Notes: generated by a model from the letters alone, not told the origin. Counted from the first letter of the stretch, positions 40,893 to 50,651 are shown. The stretch is DNA of 64,000 nucleotides from Ruminococcus sp. (GCA_017525915.1 JAFXSC010000027.1:30772-94771); one strand, 5' to 3'. Numbers and translations are program-made.

Positions 40893-43184
40893 ATGAGATT
40901 TCTGTTTAGAAAAATGCTCCGCAGCGTAGGACAGTTCAAGCTGCAATTTATATCCGCGCTGCTTCTTGCAATGCTTTCGGTCATGATCTACAGCGGTCTT
41001 GAAGGTGTCTGGAAAGGCATCGAGTACGAGTTCGATACATTTGCCGGTGAGACGGATCTTGCTGACGAATGGGCGTTCGCTACTTACTTTACACGCGACG
41101 ATGTTACCGCAATAGAACAGATGGAGGGCGTGTCCGGAGTATCGCAGAGGCTTCGCATAACCGTATCGGCTCCCTCTGATGACGGCGGCAGCGATTACCT
41201 GAGCCTTGATACTGTCGGAGATGAGAGCATATCTTCGATGAAGCTCATAAGCGGAGAAAAATACGATAAGGCTCTTACGGACAGCATCTGGCTCGACCGC
41301 GATTACGCCGAAGAAAACGGTATATCCGCTGGTAATACGATAGATATATCGTACAGCGGAAACTCCGCGCGTGCAACTGTTGCGGGCATAGTTGTGTCCG
41401 CAGAAAAAGCGCATTATATCGGCACCACTGATAATTACATCCCTGAGCATAATAAATACGGCTACGGATTCATGAGCGATGATCTGCGCGAAAAGCTTGG
41501 AGTACGGATTTCCTGCAACCTGCTTGAGATAAAGAGCAGCGGCAGCGCAGTCAGGGCGAATATCAACGAGCTTCTTGGTGAGCGGTTTATCGCCTATTAC
41601 GACAGAGACACGCTTTTCGATGTATCGTTCGTTAGAACTCAGGCTGCCAATCTCAAAAGAGTATCGATTCTTTTCTCGGCGCTGTTTATACTGCTTTCCG
41701 CGCTTTCGATGCGGACCACAATAAAGCGTTTGATAGACGCGCAGTCTGCGGATATAACCACACTCAAATCGCTGGGCTTTTCAAACGGAAAGCTGACGCT
41801 TTACTACTCCCTCTACGGACTGCTCGTAAGCGTTCTTGGAACCGGAGCAGGCTATCTGGCGTCGTTCCTGTTCTCAAAAATAATACAGAGATCGCAGAAG
41901 AAGCTGATCTCTCTGCCCGAGTGGGAGATCAGGCATACCGTAGGTTCGCTGATAGTTATACTGCTGATAATAGTCATGTCTTTGCTTACCTCCGCGATAT
42001 CCGCAAGAAAGGCGCTTAAAGGTCTGCCAGCCGAGTCCGCACAGAACAAAGCCGTAAGAACAAAGACTTTGCTGATGGAGAGGGCAGGGAGTATCTGGAA
42101 CAGACTGAGCTTTGGAGCGAAGTGGACGCTAAGAGATGCTTCCGCACACAAGTCGCGTATCATGCTCGGGATCGTAAGTGTCTGCGGAAGCTTTATGTTG
42201 CTCATAATCGGATCGGGAACTCCCGATTCGATAAAAGCACTTACTGAGAAAAGCTATTCCGAGGAATTCGTCTACGACTATAAGCTGACGCTCAACACTG
42301 CAAACACCCCGGAGCAGACGGAGACGCTTAAAGACGAACTGAACGGTCAGCTTATACAGACTGTTCAGAGCAGAGTTACTCTTGACGGCGGAAGCAAGGT
42401 TTATTTCAAGCCTATTACCATTTTTTCGGAAGGTGACTATATCGGTCTCAGAACGACAGACGGTAGCGAGCTCAGCGAAAACGGCGTATATATCACCGAA
42501 GGCATCGCCGATTCGTTTGGCGTAAAGACGGGAGATAAGCTTGAGCTGTTTCCGTCGCTTTCGAGTGGAAGTTTTGATTTCACCGTTGACGGTATCGTTC
42601 CGTCGAGTATGCCGCAGACGCTTTATATCGGGGCGAAGCGCTGGACGGATGCGGGAGCGGAGTTCTGTCCGTCGCATCTGCTCTGCGGTCGTGAATACGA
42701 TCCTGACACTTTCGGAAACGATGTGCGTATCTCGCAGTTTATCAGCAGAAAGCAGCAGGAGGATAACCTCAGGAATTTCAGCTCCGTGACGGCGAGTGTG
42801 TTTTTGCTGATGAAGGTCGTAGCTGTTGCGCTCGTTGCGATAGTGCTGTACAACCTCGGTATCCTCAGCCTCATTGAAAGAGCAAAGCCGTATAACACGT
42901 TCCGGGTGCTCGGTTTCCGTTTCGGGGAGATACGCAGATTTGCATCGTTTGAAAGCGTTATTATCCTCGTCATCGGAACGATCGCAGGGATACCGTTCGG
43001 GCTAAGATTTCTGGAGCTTTACTGCGCGAACTTTTCAAACGATATGATGAAGATATATCCCTCTATCGGAATGATAAGCCTTGTTATCGCATTCTGCATA
43101 GTGGCGGTATGTACCGCTGCGACTATTGTCCTGTTATCGCGCAGGATAAGAAAAACAGACATGACGCAGGCTTTGAAGGAATAA
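40893..43184 (+). CDS. FtsX-like ABC transporter permease
   Basis: Membrane permease of 763 residues. The first helix (about 17-40) is followed by a large outer domain (about 45-250), then three helices (about 253-370), a linker, a second copy of this layout starting near 425 (second outer domain about 450-620), and three closing helices (about 630-755). This is the duplicated FtsX arrangement of MacB-type systems. The ending RIRKTDMTQALKE is typical of the family. GGGGGGAG precedes ATG 40893. It partners the upstream ATPase. Confidence 0.9.
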   Translation: MRFLFRKMLRSVGQFKLQFISALLLAMLSVMIYSGLEGVWKGIEYEFDTFAGETDLADEWAFATYFTRDDVTAIEQMEGVSGVSQRLRITVSAPSDDGGSDYLSLDTVGDESISSMKLISGEKYDKALTDSIWLDRDYAEENGISAGNTIDISYSGNSARATVAGIVVSAEKAHYIGTTDNYIPEHNKYGYGFMSDDLREKLGVRISCNLLEIKSSGSAVRANINELLGERFIAYYDRDTLFDVSFVRTQAANLKRVSILFSALFILLSALSMRTTIKRLIDAQSADITTLKSLGFSNGKLTLYYSLYGLLVSVLGTGAGYLASFLFSKIIQRSQKKLISLPEWEIRHTVGSLIVILLIIVMSLLTSAISARKALKGLPAESAQNKAVRTKTLLMERAGSIWNRLSFGAKWTLRDASAHKSRIMLGIVSVCGSFMLLIIGSGTPDSIKALTEKSYSEEFVYDYKLTLNTANTPEQTETLKDELNGQLIQTVQSRVTLDGGSKVYFKPITIFSEGDYIGLRTTDGSELSENGVYITEGIADSFGVKTGDKLELFPSLSSGSFDFTVDGIVPSSMPQTLYIGAKRWTDAGAEFCPSHLLCGREYDPDTFGNDVRISQFISRKQQEDNLRNFSSVTASVFLLMKVVAVALVAIVLYNLGILSLIERAKPYNTFRVLGFRFGEIRRFASFESVIILVIGTIAGIPFGLRFLELYCANFSNDMMKIYPSIGMISLVIAFCIVAVCTAATIVLLSRRIRKTDMTQALKE

Positions 43185-43201
43185 ACTGCGCGGACTAAAG
43201 T

Positions 43202-43251
43202 AAAATAGTCACAGAATCTGATCAATCAAAATCAGAACCTGTGACTATTTT
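43202..43251. terminator. Bidirectional terminator after the ABC/FtsX operon
   Basis: AAAATAGTCACAG (43202-43214) pairs with CTGTGACTATTTT (43239-43251), with an inner TCTGAT/ATCAGA stem. It lies between convergent genes. The arms are the same as at 33396-33428. Confidence 0.9.
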
Positions 43252-43266
43252 CATGAATAAAGTGGT

Positions 43267-44691
43267 TTATGTGGCATTGACGCGTATTCTTCTGTCATTC
43301 TTGGCGTGAAGCTTATAGTATTCTTCTTTGTCTTTAAACATTCGCTCATCAGCAGTCCGCATAGCCGAATTGATATCGTAAGAACCTGACAACCAGACAT
43401 AGCCTACGGAAAAGCTAACATCGTGAGTGTTATCCGAAAGTGCCCGGAGCTGGGTTATCCTTTCTTCCATTATATTCTGAGTGATATCGGGACAAAGAAC
43501 AACAAACTCGTCTCCGCCGGCACGGTATATCTCATAGTCTCCGAATGCTAACTTCAGAACAGACGCAGCTCTGTTCAGAAACATATCTCCTGCATTGTGA
43601 CCTTTCGTATCATTGACATTCTTCAATCCGTTCAGGTCAATAAAGGCGACACCCATAGTATCCGGAAGCTTTGATTCGCCTGAAACGAGCTTCTTGACAC
43701 GTTCATCCATAGCGTTTCTGCTGCTCACCTGTGTAAGTGCATCTATCGTACTCATTACCTTGAGATGCGACATTATCTGGTGATTGGCGATTACTGTGCC
43801 CAGCAGGAATGATGATAATTCGAGAGTTTCTTTTATCAGCATCATCTTTGTCGTATCAAAATTCGCAGCACATATAAATCCAATCAATGACTGATCGAAG
43901 CGGACACCGTACAGAACGAGATTTTCTATCTTATTGATGCAAAGCGAAGCATACCAGACAGGGTCGCGTTCCTTGACCACGGACAGGTTATCGAGAAGCA
44001 GACAATCACTGTCGGCAAGATCGTTTTCCCAAGCCTGTGCGACTTCATAGGGAGTGCGCCCCATTTCAGATGCTATCTGCTCCATGACATCATTACGGAG
44101 ACCGTTCTCGCTGATAAAATCACATTCCATGGTATTTTTATTGATGGTAAAAAGTCCGCATTTTTCGGCAAGGCATATCTTCTTTATCTCATGTATCGTT
44201 GCAGCCATTGACTGCTGAAAGTCCTGAGATTCGTGCAGCCTTACGCTGATATTCATTACAGCCGATGAGACCTCCAGAGAATGCTGTGCCATAGCATCGG
44301 ATTCGAGCTGAGGCGAGAATGTGCCGACATACAGGCAGTAAACGGTTTTGATACCGTCCTTCTCCTCCGTCTCTTTTAACGGCAGATAGAAGCCTTTAAG
44401 CCAGAAGCCGTGAGCATTTGTGTAGGAATACAGAAATTCGCTGTTACTTGCACAGTTATAGATATAGCTCTCAAAGTTTATATCTGTAAAATAAGTCCGC
44501 CAAGGTATTCCCGGATAAAACTTCGGAGCGTCAGGGTTCATATTAAGGACTCCGCCGTTCATTTTATTGAGCGCTATCAATCTTATCTCACTGAAACTTC
44601 CGTCCGGCATTATATCGAATGAATAAATGCCAGCCATACCGTTTATCTTCTCAACATATTCCTGATAATAATTATAATCCATAAAATCCAA
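43267..44691 (-). CDS. GAF-GGDEF diguanylate cyclase
   Basis: Cytosolic enzyme of 474 residues that should make cyclic-di-GMP. An N-terminal PAS-like part (about 1-130) is followed by a GAF-like domain (about 150-310; FQQSMAATIHEIKKICLAEK) and GGDEF (about 320-465) with STIDALTQVSSRNAM, FIDLNGLKNVNDTKGHNAGD and the active loop RAGGDEFVVL. No RxxD inhibition site is seen. GGAGGT lies 8 bases before ATG 44691. It starts 17 bases after the GGDEF/EAL gene on the same strand and is related to it in the sensor half, so the pair is an operon of paralogues. It ends at the shared terminator. Confidence 0.92.
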   Translation of the reverse strand: MDFMDYNYYQEYVEKINGMAGIYSFDIMPDGSFSEIRLIALNKMNGGVLNMNPDAPKFYPGIPWRTYFTDINFESYIYNCASNSEFLYSYTNAHGFWLKGFYLPLKETEEKDGIKTVYCLYVGTFSPQLESDAMAQHSLEVSSAVMNISVRLHESQDFQQSMAATIHEIKKICLAEKCGLFTINKNTMECDFISENGLRNDVMEQIASEMGRTPYEVAQAWENDLADSDCLLLDNLSVVKERDPVWYASLCINKIENLVLYGVRFDQSLIGFICAANFDTTKMMLIKETLELSSFLLGTVIANHQIMSHLKVMSTIDALTQVSSRNAMDERVKKLVSGESKLPDTMGVAFIDLNGLKNVNDTKGHNAGDMFLNRAASVLKLAFGDYEIYRAGGDEFVVLCPDITQNIMEERITQLRALSDNTHDVSFSVGYVWLSGSYDINSAMRTADERMFKDKEEYYKLHAKNDRRIRVNAT

Positions 44692-44708
44692 ACCTCCCGG
44701 ACTGCGGC

Positions 44709-46976
44709 TCAGAGCTTCTGACGTTCCGCAGCATCTTTAAGGGCTGTCTTTTCTGCATCTTCCGGACTCAGCGGTCTTCCCCACACAAATCCCTGAATGA
44801 AATCGCAGCCTATATTCCTCAGTATCTCAACCTGATCCTCTGATTCAACGCCTTCCGAAACGACCTCAAAGCCCATAATATGTCCCATTGAAATGATAGC
44901 AGCTACATACTGCCTGAATGATTCGCCCTCATTCATCTTGTCGATGAAGGACTTGTCGATTTTCAGGATATCAGCAGGGAAGCTGTTGAGATAGCTGAGA
45001 GCGGAATAACCTGTTCCGAAATCGTCGATCGCTATCTTTATACCCATTTCTTTTATCCTGTCTATGCAGTTCAGGGCTTTTTCGGCAGAATCTATCATTA
45101 TCGATTCAGTGATCTCTATTTCGAGTTTGTCGGCAGAGATCCCGCTGATAGCAATTACCTTCATTATCTCATCGAAAAAGTCATTCTTCATAAGATGCCG
45201 CACGGATACGTTTATGCTGAGTACCAGATCGGAACCGGTCTTTCTGAGCAATTCTCCGAAGAACAGGGCGGCTTTCCTGTATACAGTTCCGTCTACCTTA
45301 TCAATGAGACCGACTTTTTCAGCCACAGGGATAAACTCCGCCGGGCTTATGTTGTTGCCTTTACTATCTTTCATACGGGCAAGGGCTTCAAAGCCTCTCA
45401 GCTTATGTTCCATATCGTACTGAGGCTGGAGATTAAAGAATATCGTATCATTATCAAGTGCTTCTCTTATTATCTTCTCGACCTCTATGGTACGCTCATG
45501 CTTTAACAGGTCTGGAGTAAAGCGCAGAATATGATTGCTGCTTGCGGCACGCTTTATCTCCTTCATGGAAGCAGCCGCGTATGTCAGCAGGGAATCGCTG
45601 TTCTCCGAATCCTCGGGATATGATGTATAGCCGAAACTTGCATTGATATAGAAATCGCAGTCATCTACCGTAAGACGCTTGTTCAGCGCCTTTTCATACA
45701 TCTGTATCGTATTTGAAACATAGTCGCTGGAATTATAATCGCGGATAACAAGTGCAAATTCGTCACCGCCAAGCCTTGCGATATAATCATGCGTTCCGGC
45801 TGCACCTGTATCTGCAATATTCTTCCAGCGTGAAGCTATTTCAACGAGAGCCTTGTTGCCTGCCTGAAATCCCAATGTATCGTTTATGCTTTTGAACGAA
45901 TTCAGGTCCATGATAACAAGAGTGAAAGGCTTCCTCATGCGAATAAGCTCGTCCAGAAGCTCACAGCAGGCAAAACGGTTGGGGAGGGAAGTGAGTACGT
46001 CCGTATAGCTCATCTGTTTCAGACGCTCCATCATTCTGTATCCTGCCATCTGCGAGGAAATAAAATATGTAGTAAGCTCCAGCGTTTCCTTTATGCGCAT
46101 CGTGTTGGTAATGTCATAATTGGTAGCCCAGATGAAGCCGAGCACCTCATCGTTGTGGCGAAGGGGGAACAGAACAAAGCTATCCACTCCGGCCTCTCCG
46201 AAGGTCTGATACCAGACAGGATTGATGCTGCGGATGCGTTCCTTGTCCTTTTCGTTCTGTATAATCATGCAGTCGCTTCCGCCTATCATATCCACCCATG
46301 ATGCGGCTATATCATAAAAATCGGCAAACTCTGTAACGCGCTTGACCCTGCTCTTGTCATCAATGCTTGCGGACAGGACTGAATAAGTACCGGAGGCTTT
46401 ATCCATAGACATCAGCGTACATACCTCAGCCCTGCATATCAGTCTTACATCATTGATTACTTCGTCGATGTTTTTCTTGAAATCATCAGAACGGTGAAGC
46501 TTTATGCAGGCTTTCAGCACGTCTTCGGAAGCTGTTCCCGACTGACTTGAGCTTACTCCGACTTCTTCGGGATCACACGGTCTGGCGGTATATATACAGT
46601 AGCAGAGGTTTCCGTCCTCGATCGACATTGGCATACTGAAAATATTGAACCATAGATTCATCTCGTTCAGATGTACATATGTATGCACCGGTATCTTTTT
46701 AACTGCCGAGCGGTACAGGATATCCTCAAATCCGAGATCCTTCGGAAGATACTCCTCATATAGAGAATTCGGAACAAAAACATGCGTTTCCATGAGTACC
46801 TCGGGAAAACCGGTCATGTCCGGCATCATCGGAAGCACCGGATGCTCAATCGGGTCGATATAGCCTTTGTTCCCGGCAACAATGCGTATTTCGCCGTATC
46901 CGCCGTCAGCTTTTTTCTCAACTGAATAAATGCAGGTCGGTGAATCATAACAATCAACAAATCTCTGAAAATCCAC
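44709..46976 (-). CDS. GAF-GGDEF-EAL bifunctional cyclic-di-GMP protein
   Basis: 755 residues. I place the start at GTG 46976 (VDFQRFVDCYDSPTC), because the longer frame to ATG 47093 runs through the promoter and the related gene at 56875 begins MDFQQF. AGGAG lies 10 bases before the GTG. An N-terminal domain (about 1-130) is followed by GAF (about 155-305), GGDEF (about 310-470; MDLNSFKSINDTLGFQAGN, ARLGGDEFALV) and EAL (about 490-745; FEALARM, INVSVRHL, EIEITESIM, DDFGTGYSAL, LKIDKSF, SEGVES, FIQGFVWGRP). Both active sites look intact, so the net direction is set by the sensor. Probably an operon with the next gene. Confidence 0.92.
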   Translation of the reverse strand: MDFQRFVDCYDSPTCIYSVEKKADGGYGEIRIVAGNKGYIDPIEHPVLPMMPDMTGFPEVLMETHVFVPNSLYEEYLPKDLGFEDILYRSAVKKIPVHTYVHLNEMNLWFNIFSMPMSIEDGNLCYCIYTARPCDPEEVGVSSSQSGTASEDVLKACIKLHRSDDFKKNIDEVINDVRLICRAEVCTLMSMDKASGTYSVLSASIDDKSRVKRVTEFADFYDIAASWVDMIGGSDCMIIQNEKDKERIRSINPVWYQTFGEAGVDSFVLFPLRHNDEVLGFIWATNYDITNTMRIKETLELTTYFISSQMAGYRMMERLKQMSYTDVLTSLPNRFACCELLDELIRMRKPFTLVIMDLNSFKSINDTLGFQAGNKALVEIASRWKNIADTGAAGTHDYIARLGGDEFALVIRDYNSSDYVSNTIQMYEKALNKRLTVDDCDFYINASFGYTSYPEDSENSDSLLTYAAASMKEIKRAASSNHILRFTPDLLKHERTIEVEKIIREALDNDTIFFNLQPQYDMEHKLRGFEALARMKDSKGNNISPAEFIPVAEKVGLIDKVDGTVYRKAALFFGELLRKTGSDLVLSINVSVRHLMKNDFFDEIMKVIAISGISADKLEIEITESIMIDSAEKALNCIDRIKEMGIKIAIDDFGTGYSALSYLNSFPADILKIDKSFIDKMNEGESFRQYVAAIISMGHIMGFEVVSEGVESEDQVEILRNIGCDFIQGFVWGRPLSPEDAEKTALKDAAERQKL

Positions 46977-47063
46977 TTGCTCCGATCTCCTCTCCTCACC
47001 AGACAATCTGATGCGATCATAAAAATATGCAGTCTCCGGGTCACAGTCTATAATGTATATTGT

Positions 47064-47092
47064 CATTATAGCACAATTTTTGTTAAAAATCA
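47064..47092 (-). promoter_or_regulatory. Promoter of the GGDEF/EAL operon
   Basis: Minus strand TTGATT (47092-47087), 17-base spacer, TATAAT (47069-47064). It overlaps the first in-frame ATGs, which decides the later GTG start. Confidence 0.82.
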
Positions 47093-47219
47093 ATATAAAA
47101 ATTTAAAATAAATATCAATGATTTCAGCATCTGTATTTTTGTAATAATTGCATTTTGGTGCATAAGACCGTTCATATAATCAGGTGTAAACATGGTGTGA
47201 TATTTTTTTCATTTAGCTC

Positions 47220-47248
47220 TTGACAAGCCGTGAATGCCGTGGTATAAT
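47220..47248 (+). promoter_or_regulatory. Consensus promoter at the amidase start
   Basis: TTGACA (47220-47225), 17-base spacer, TATAAT (47243-47248). The amidase frame begins at ATG 47249, directly after the -10 box. Confidence 0.85.
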
Positions 47249-47884
47249 ATGCTCGAAAAGGCTATTTTAAGCCAAAAACACGACTCGGTTTTAGTTGATT
47301 CACCACATGGCGGGGCTGACGGCGGCTGCACTTCCGCAGAGGGAGTTCCCGAGAAGGGGATAAACCTGAATATCCTTCTGAAACTGCGCGACCTCCTGAC
47401 TGTCAGCGGTTATAACGTTGAGGTCACAAGGGATACAGATGTATCCATACACGACAGAGGGATAGAAGGACTTGCCGCACAGAAAAGCTCTGACATGGAC
47501 AACAGGCTCGCTATATTCAACAAGTACGACAATGCGGTATGCATATCCATTCACCAGAACCAGTTCACCCAGCCGCAGTACAGCGGCGCCCAGATGTTCT
47601 ACTCGGCAACAGAGCCTTCAAGCGAGGCGCTTGCAAGGTCACTCCGAAACAGCTTCCGGTCGCTCCTTCAGCCGGACAACGACCGTGAGATAAAGCAGTG
47701 CGGAAAGGAACTGTTCCTGTGCTATTACAGCGTTAATCCCACGGTAATGGCTGAATGCGGATTCCTTTCAAATCCGGAGGAGGCTGCGCTCCTGAACACG
47801 GATGAATACCAGACAAAGGTTGCGCTGACCCTGTTTTCGGGCATCAGCGACTTTGTGAACGGCAGAGCGAAGCGCGGTCAATAA
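47249..47884 (+). CDS. N-acetylmuramoyl-L-alanine amidase (Amidase_3, CwlD-like)
   Basis: Zinc amidase that cuts the peptide from the glycan in peptidoglycan, about 211 residues. Zinc ligands are His in VDSPHGGADGG, Glu in VPEKGINL and His in SIHQNQ; the catalytic Glu is in MAECGFLSNPEE. All are present. There is no signal peptide or membrane helix, while CwlD proteins normally have one. The start is uncertain: ATG 47234 lies inside the promoter, ATG 47249 sits on the -10 box with no ribosome site, and no other in-frame start exists before the zinc motif. The N-terminal export part may have been lost, or a non-standard start or an upstream promoter is used. Confidence 0.82.
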   Translation: MLEKAILSQKHDSVLVDSPHGGADGGCTSAEGVPEKGINLNILLKLRDLLTVSGYNVEVTRDTDVSIHDRGIEGLAAQKSSDMDNRLAIFNKYDNAVCISIHQNQFTQPQYSGAQMFYSATEPSSEALARSLRNSFRSLLQPDNDREIKQCGKELFLCYYSVNPTVMAECGFLSNPEEAALLNTDEYQTKVALTLFSGISDFVNGRAKRGQ

Positions 47885-47897
47885 CAGGGGAGAAGTA

Positions 47898-47926
47898 TTG
47901 ACATTTCCCGCCGGAAAGTGTATACT
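47898..47926 (+). promoter_or_regulatory. Promoter of the C1A peptidase gene
   Basis: TTGACA (47898-47903), 17-base spacer, TATACT (47921-47926). Confidence 0.85.
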
Positions 47927-47997
47927 GTTTATAAGAGATCCGGAGCGGTGCGACCGTTGACGGATGTAACAGAATACAGGGATAAGGGGGGAGTAGT

Positions 47998-49887
47998 ATG
48001 CCATTCTGCGGCGACTGCGGAAGATATCTTGCCTACGGAGAAGTATGCGGCTGTACGAAGTCCGCTGAAAGTTCAACCGGTGAGGCACCGGGGCTGCACA
48101 GCTACATATGCAGCTATTGCGGAGCAAATGTTGATGCCGGAAAGGTATGTACCTGTCCGAAGGCACAGTTCGAGGCGAGGTTCGTCCGGACCAAACCTGC
48201 GCGGCCGATTAACGGCTCCTCGCCGGTGCGCTCATTTTCTGACAGCACAGCAACACCGCCGCCTGCAAGGTCTTATCCATATTCGCCGCCTTCAGCAGGT
48301 CATGTGACTTCGCTGCCGCCTCAGTACAGACCGTACACACAGCCGCCTCCGAAGAAAAAAAGCAGGAACGCCGCTGTAATAATAATGACCGTTGTGACCG
48401 TTCTGCTTTTTGCGGGACTATTCACAAGGCTCTCACACTTCAAGCCGGGCAGGGACGAAAAAAGCAAGTACGATGCCGTGGTAACGCAGCCCTCCACCGA
48501 AAAGACTACTTCCGGAGATAAGGTCACGACCTCTCCGGCGACCACAGAGCCAGCGACTGAGGAAGTCACCGATGTAAAGCCTGGCGGCAGTCATATCACT
48601 ATCCCGACCGGTGCTTTGCCGACGAGCTTCAGCCTTGTTGATAAAGGGCTTGTACGCGACCACGTTGAAAGTCAGGGGGAGTACGGTTCGTGCTTTGCCT
48701 TCTCATGGATAGGCATTTTCGAGAACCGCCTTCTCGCTCAGGGGATAACTTCTGATTTTTCGGAATGGGCGTTCTTCAAGTCGTTCAAGGAGTGGTATTA
48801 CAATGCCAACCGCACCAATGACATCGCCTCGCTTGCAAATCTTCATTCGGCGGTAGTGCCTGAGTCGTCAGCGCCTTATCCTGATGATGACGAGGAATAT
48901 GATGTTGACGTTGATATCGAGAAAGGCTCTGAGTACATGATATCGGACGTTTACCTTCTTTCCGAGACCTCGGGCGGTACACGCGACGATATCTCAAAGG
49001 TCGCAAAGCAGTATCTTTCCAACGGCTACGCGCTTATATGCTCTGTATACTACGATGACGGCGAGCAGATATATACAGATAACAACAACGGTTCATGGTA
49101 CGTCTGTGACAACATTCATAACCAGAAGCTTGCTATCAATCATTCCGTTCTGATAGTCGGCTGGGACGATAACTATTCAAGGAGCAATTTCCTTAATGAG
49201 CCTCCCGGAGACGGCGCATGGCTCGTCAAGAACAGCTGGGGAGTTTTCTACGGAGATTACGGCTACTACTGGCTGTCCTACTATGATGAGATGTTTGAAT
49301 ACTCCGAGCTTGCGGCAGCGGATATAACCGATGCCGACCTCTGCGATACCATGCAGTCATACTGGTGCTACGGCTGGGATTACAGCTACTACAATGTGCA
49401 TTCAAACACAGCGATAGAAGGCACTCCCATGAAGAAGGCATATCAGGCGTGTACCTACACAGCCGAGACGGATATGGATATCACAGCGGTATCGTTCTTC
49501 ACGGTCTTTGATGATATGAAATACAGGGTGTATGTCACGACAAAGGACGATGAGTACATTTATTACGACCACCCGGACGCCTACGGCACGCAGCAGACCT
49601 GCGGCTATCATATGGTCGAGACCCCGCTGCACAAGCATATCCGGAAGGGCGATGACTACACGGTCATTCTCGAGCTTGAAAGCGAGGAGAGCGGCTACCT
49701 TATAGTACAGGACAGTGAATACGCAAGCGACAAGCCGACTGCCCGTGCGGCAAAGGTCGGAACTTGCTATGTCAGCGCCGACGGAAGCGACTGGTCTGAC
49801 GTAAAGAGCTACTGCCTGAAGAACGTGGACGGTACAGAGAGCATTATGCCGCTATGCATCAATGTATACGGTGTTGAGACAAAGTAA
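47998..49887 (+). CDS. Membrane-anchored papain-family (C1A) protease with zinc ribbons
   Basis: 629 residues. Two zinc ribbons open the protein (CGDCGRYLAYGEVCGC and CSYCGANVDAGKVCTC, about 4-19 and 38-53). A Pro-rich linker, one membrane helix (about 122-143) and a Thr/Ser-rich stalk follow. The peptidase domain lies at about 205-450: nucleophile C232 in GEYGSCFAFSW, H382 in NHSVLIVGWDD and N412 in LVKNSWG, a complete triad. The last 170 residues resemble the lectin-like domain often fused to bacterial C1 peptidases. Topology puts the ribbons in the cytosol and the protease outside. GGGAG precedes ATG 47998. Secreted cystatin-like protein from 189-1400 could act on it. No typical inhibitory propeptide is visible. 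Confidence 0.9.
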   Translation: MPFCGDCGRYLAYGEVCGCTKSAESSTGEAPGLHSYICSYCGANVDAGKVCTCPKAQFEARFVRTKPARPINGSSPVRSFSDSTATPPPARSYPYSPPSAGHVTSLPPQYRPYTQPPPKKKSRNAAVIIMTVVTVLLFAGLFTRLSHFKPGRDEKSKYDAVVTQPSTEKTTSGDKVTTSPATTEPATEEVTDVKPGGSHITIPTGALPTSFSLVDKGLVRDHVESQGEYGSCFAFSWIGIFENRLLAQGITSDFSEWAFFKSFKEWYYNANRTNDIASLANLHSAVVPESSAPYPDDDEEYDVDVDIEKGSEYMISDVYLLSETSGGTRDDISKVAKQYLSNGYALICSVYYDDGEQIYTDNNNGSWYVCDNIHNQKLAINHSVLIVGWDDNYSRSNFLNEPPGDGAWLVKNSWGVFYGDYGYYWLSYYDEMFEYSELAAADITDADLCDTMQSYWCYGWDYSYYNVHSNTAIEGTPMKKAYQACTYTAETDMDITAVSFFTVFDDMKYRVYVTTKDDEYIYYDHPDAYGTQQTCGYHMVETPLHKHIRKGDDYTVILELESEESGYLIVQDSEYASDKPTARAAKVGTCYVSADGSDWSDVKSYCLKNVDGTESIMPLCINVYGVETK

Positions 49888-49890
49888 ATT

Positions 49891-49926
49891 AAAACAGCCA
49901 TAAGGTTCGGACCTTATGGCTGTTTT
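49891..49926. terminator. Bidirectional terminator between C1A peptidase and ABC ATPase
   Basis: AAAACAGCCATAAGGT (49891-49906) pairs with ACCTTATGGCTGTTTT (49911-49926) around TCGG. Confidence 0.95.
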
Positions 49927-49946
49927 GTTATATAACAGGGAATGGA

Positions 49947-50633
49947 TCAGGCGATATCGGTGACCGATCTTATCTGACCGTCAACGAGCTTTACGAGCTT
50001 TGTACCGTACTTTGCGGCATCTTCCGAGTGAGTTACCTGAACGATAGTCTTGTTGTACTTTTTGTTTATCTCTCTGAAAAGCTCCATTATCCTCATACCG
50101 TTCTGGGTGTCGAGGTTTCCGATAGGCTCATCGAGGAAGAGGATATCAGGGTCGAACACGAGAGACCTTGCGATCGCAACTCTCTGCTGCTGACCGCCGG
50201 AAAGCTCACGGGGAGTGAGCTTGCGCTTATCCTCCATGCCGATTATTTTAAGGCATTCGTCAAGTCTGTCCTTGTATTCGGACCTGTTCTTGCCTGCTAT
50301 CATGAGCGGAAGGGAGATGTTGTCCTCAACGTTGAGGTTGGGAACAAGATTGTAGAACTGGAAAACAAAGCCGATATCGTTATTTCTCATTTTGCAGAGC
50401 TCCTTGTCCTTGAGCTTGCTGAGATCGGTGCCGTTTATGGTAACAGAACCGGATGAAGGCATATCAAGTCCGCCGAGGAGGTAGAGCAGAGTTGACTTTC
50501 CGCCGCCGGAGGGACCCATTATAGAGATGAATTCACCCTTTTCAACTGTGAGATCAATGTCCTTGAGGACGTGAGATTTTTCCTTGCCGTTTACAAATAT
50601 CCTGTTGACCTTTTTTACTTCAATAACGTTCAT
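49947..50633 (-). CDS. ABC transporter ATPase (MacB type)
   Basis: ATPase of 228 residues for the adjacent permease. Walker A MGPSGGGKSTLL, Q-loop [12 protein letters not shown], signature LSGGQQQRVAIARS, Walker B ILFLDEPIGNLD and H-loop VQVTHSED are intact; Ile replaces the usual Thr in DEPTG. GGAGGT precedes ATG 50633. It starts 18 bases after the permease gene. It is a separate system from the one at 40176, which has a TetR regulator. Confidence 0.92.
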   Translation of the reverse strand: MNVIEVKKVNRIFVNGKEKSHVLKDIDLTVEKGEFISIMGPSGGGKSTLLYLLGGLDMPSSGSVTINGTDLSKLKDKELCKMRNNDIGFVFQFYNLVPNLNVEDNISLPLMIAGKNRSEYKDRLDECLKIIGMEDKRKLTPRELSGGQQQRVAIARSLVFDPDILFLDEPIGNLDTQNGMRIMELFREINKKYNKTIVQVTHSEDAAKYGTKLVKLVDGQIRSVTDIA

Positions 50634-50651
50634 ATATTTACCTCCGGTTGA

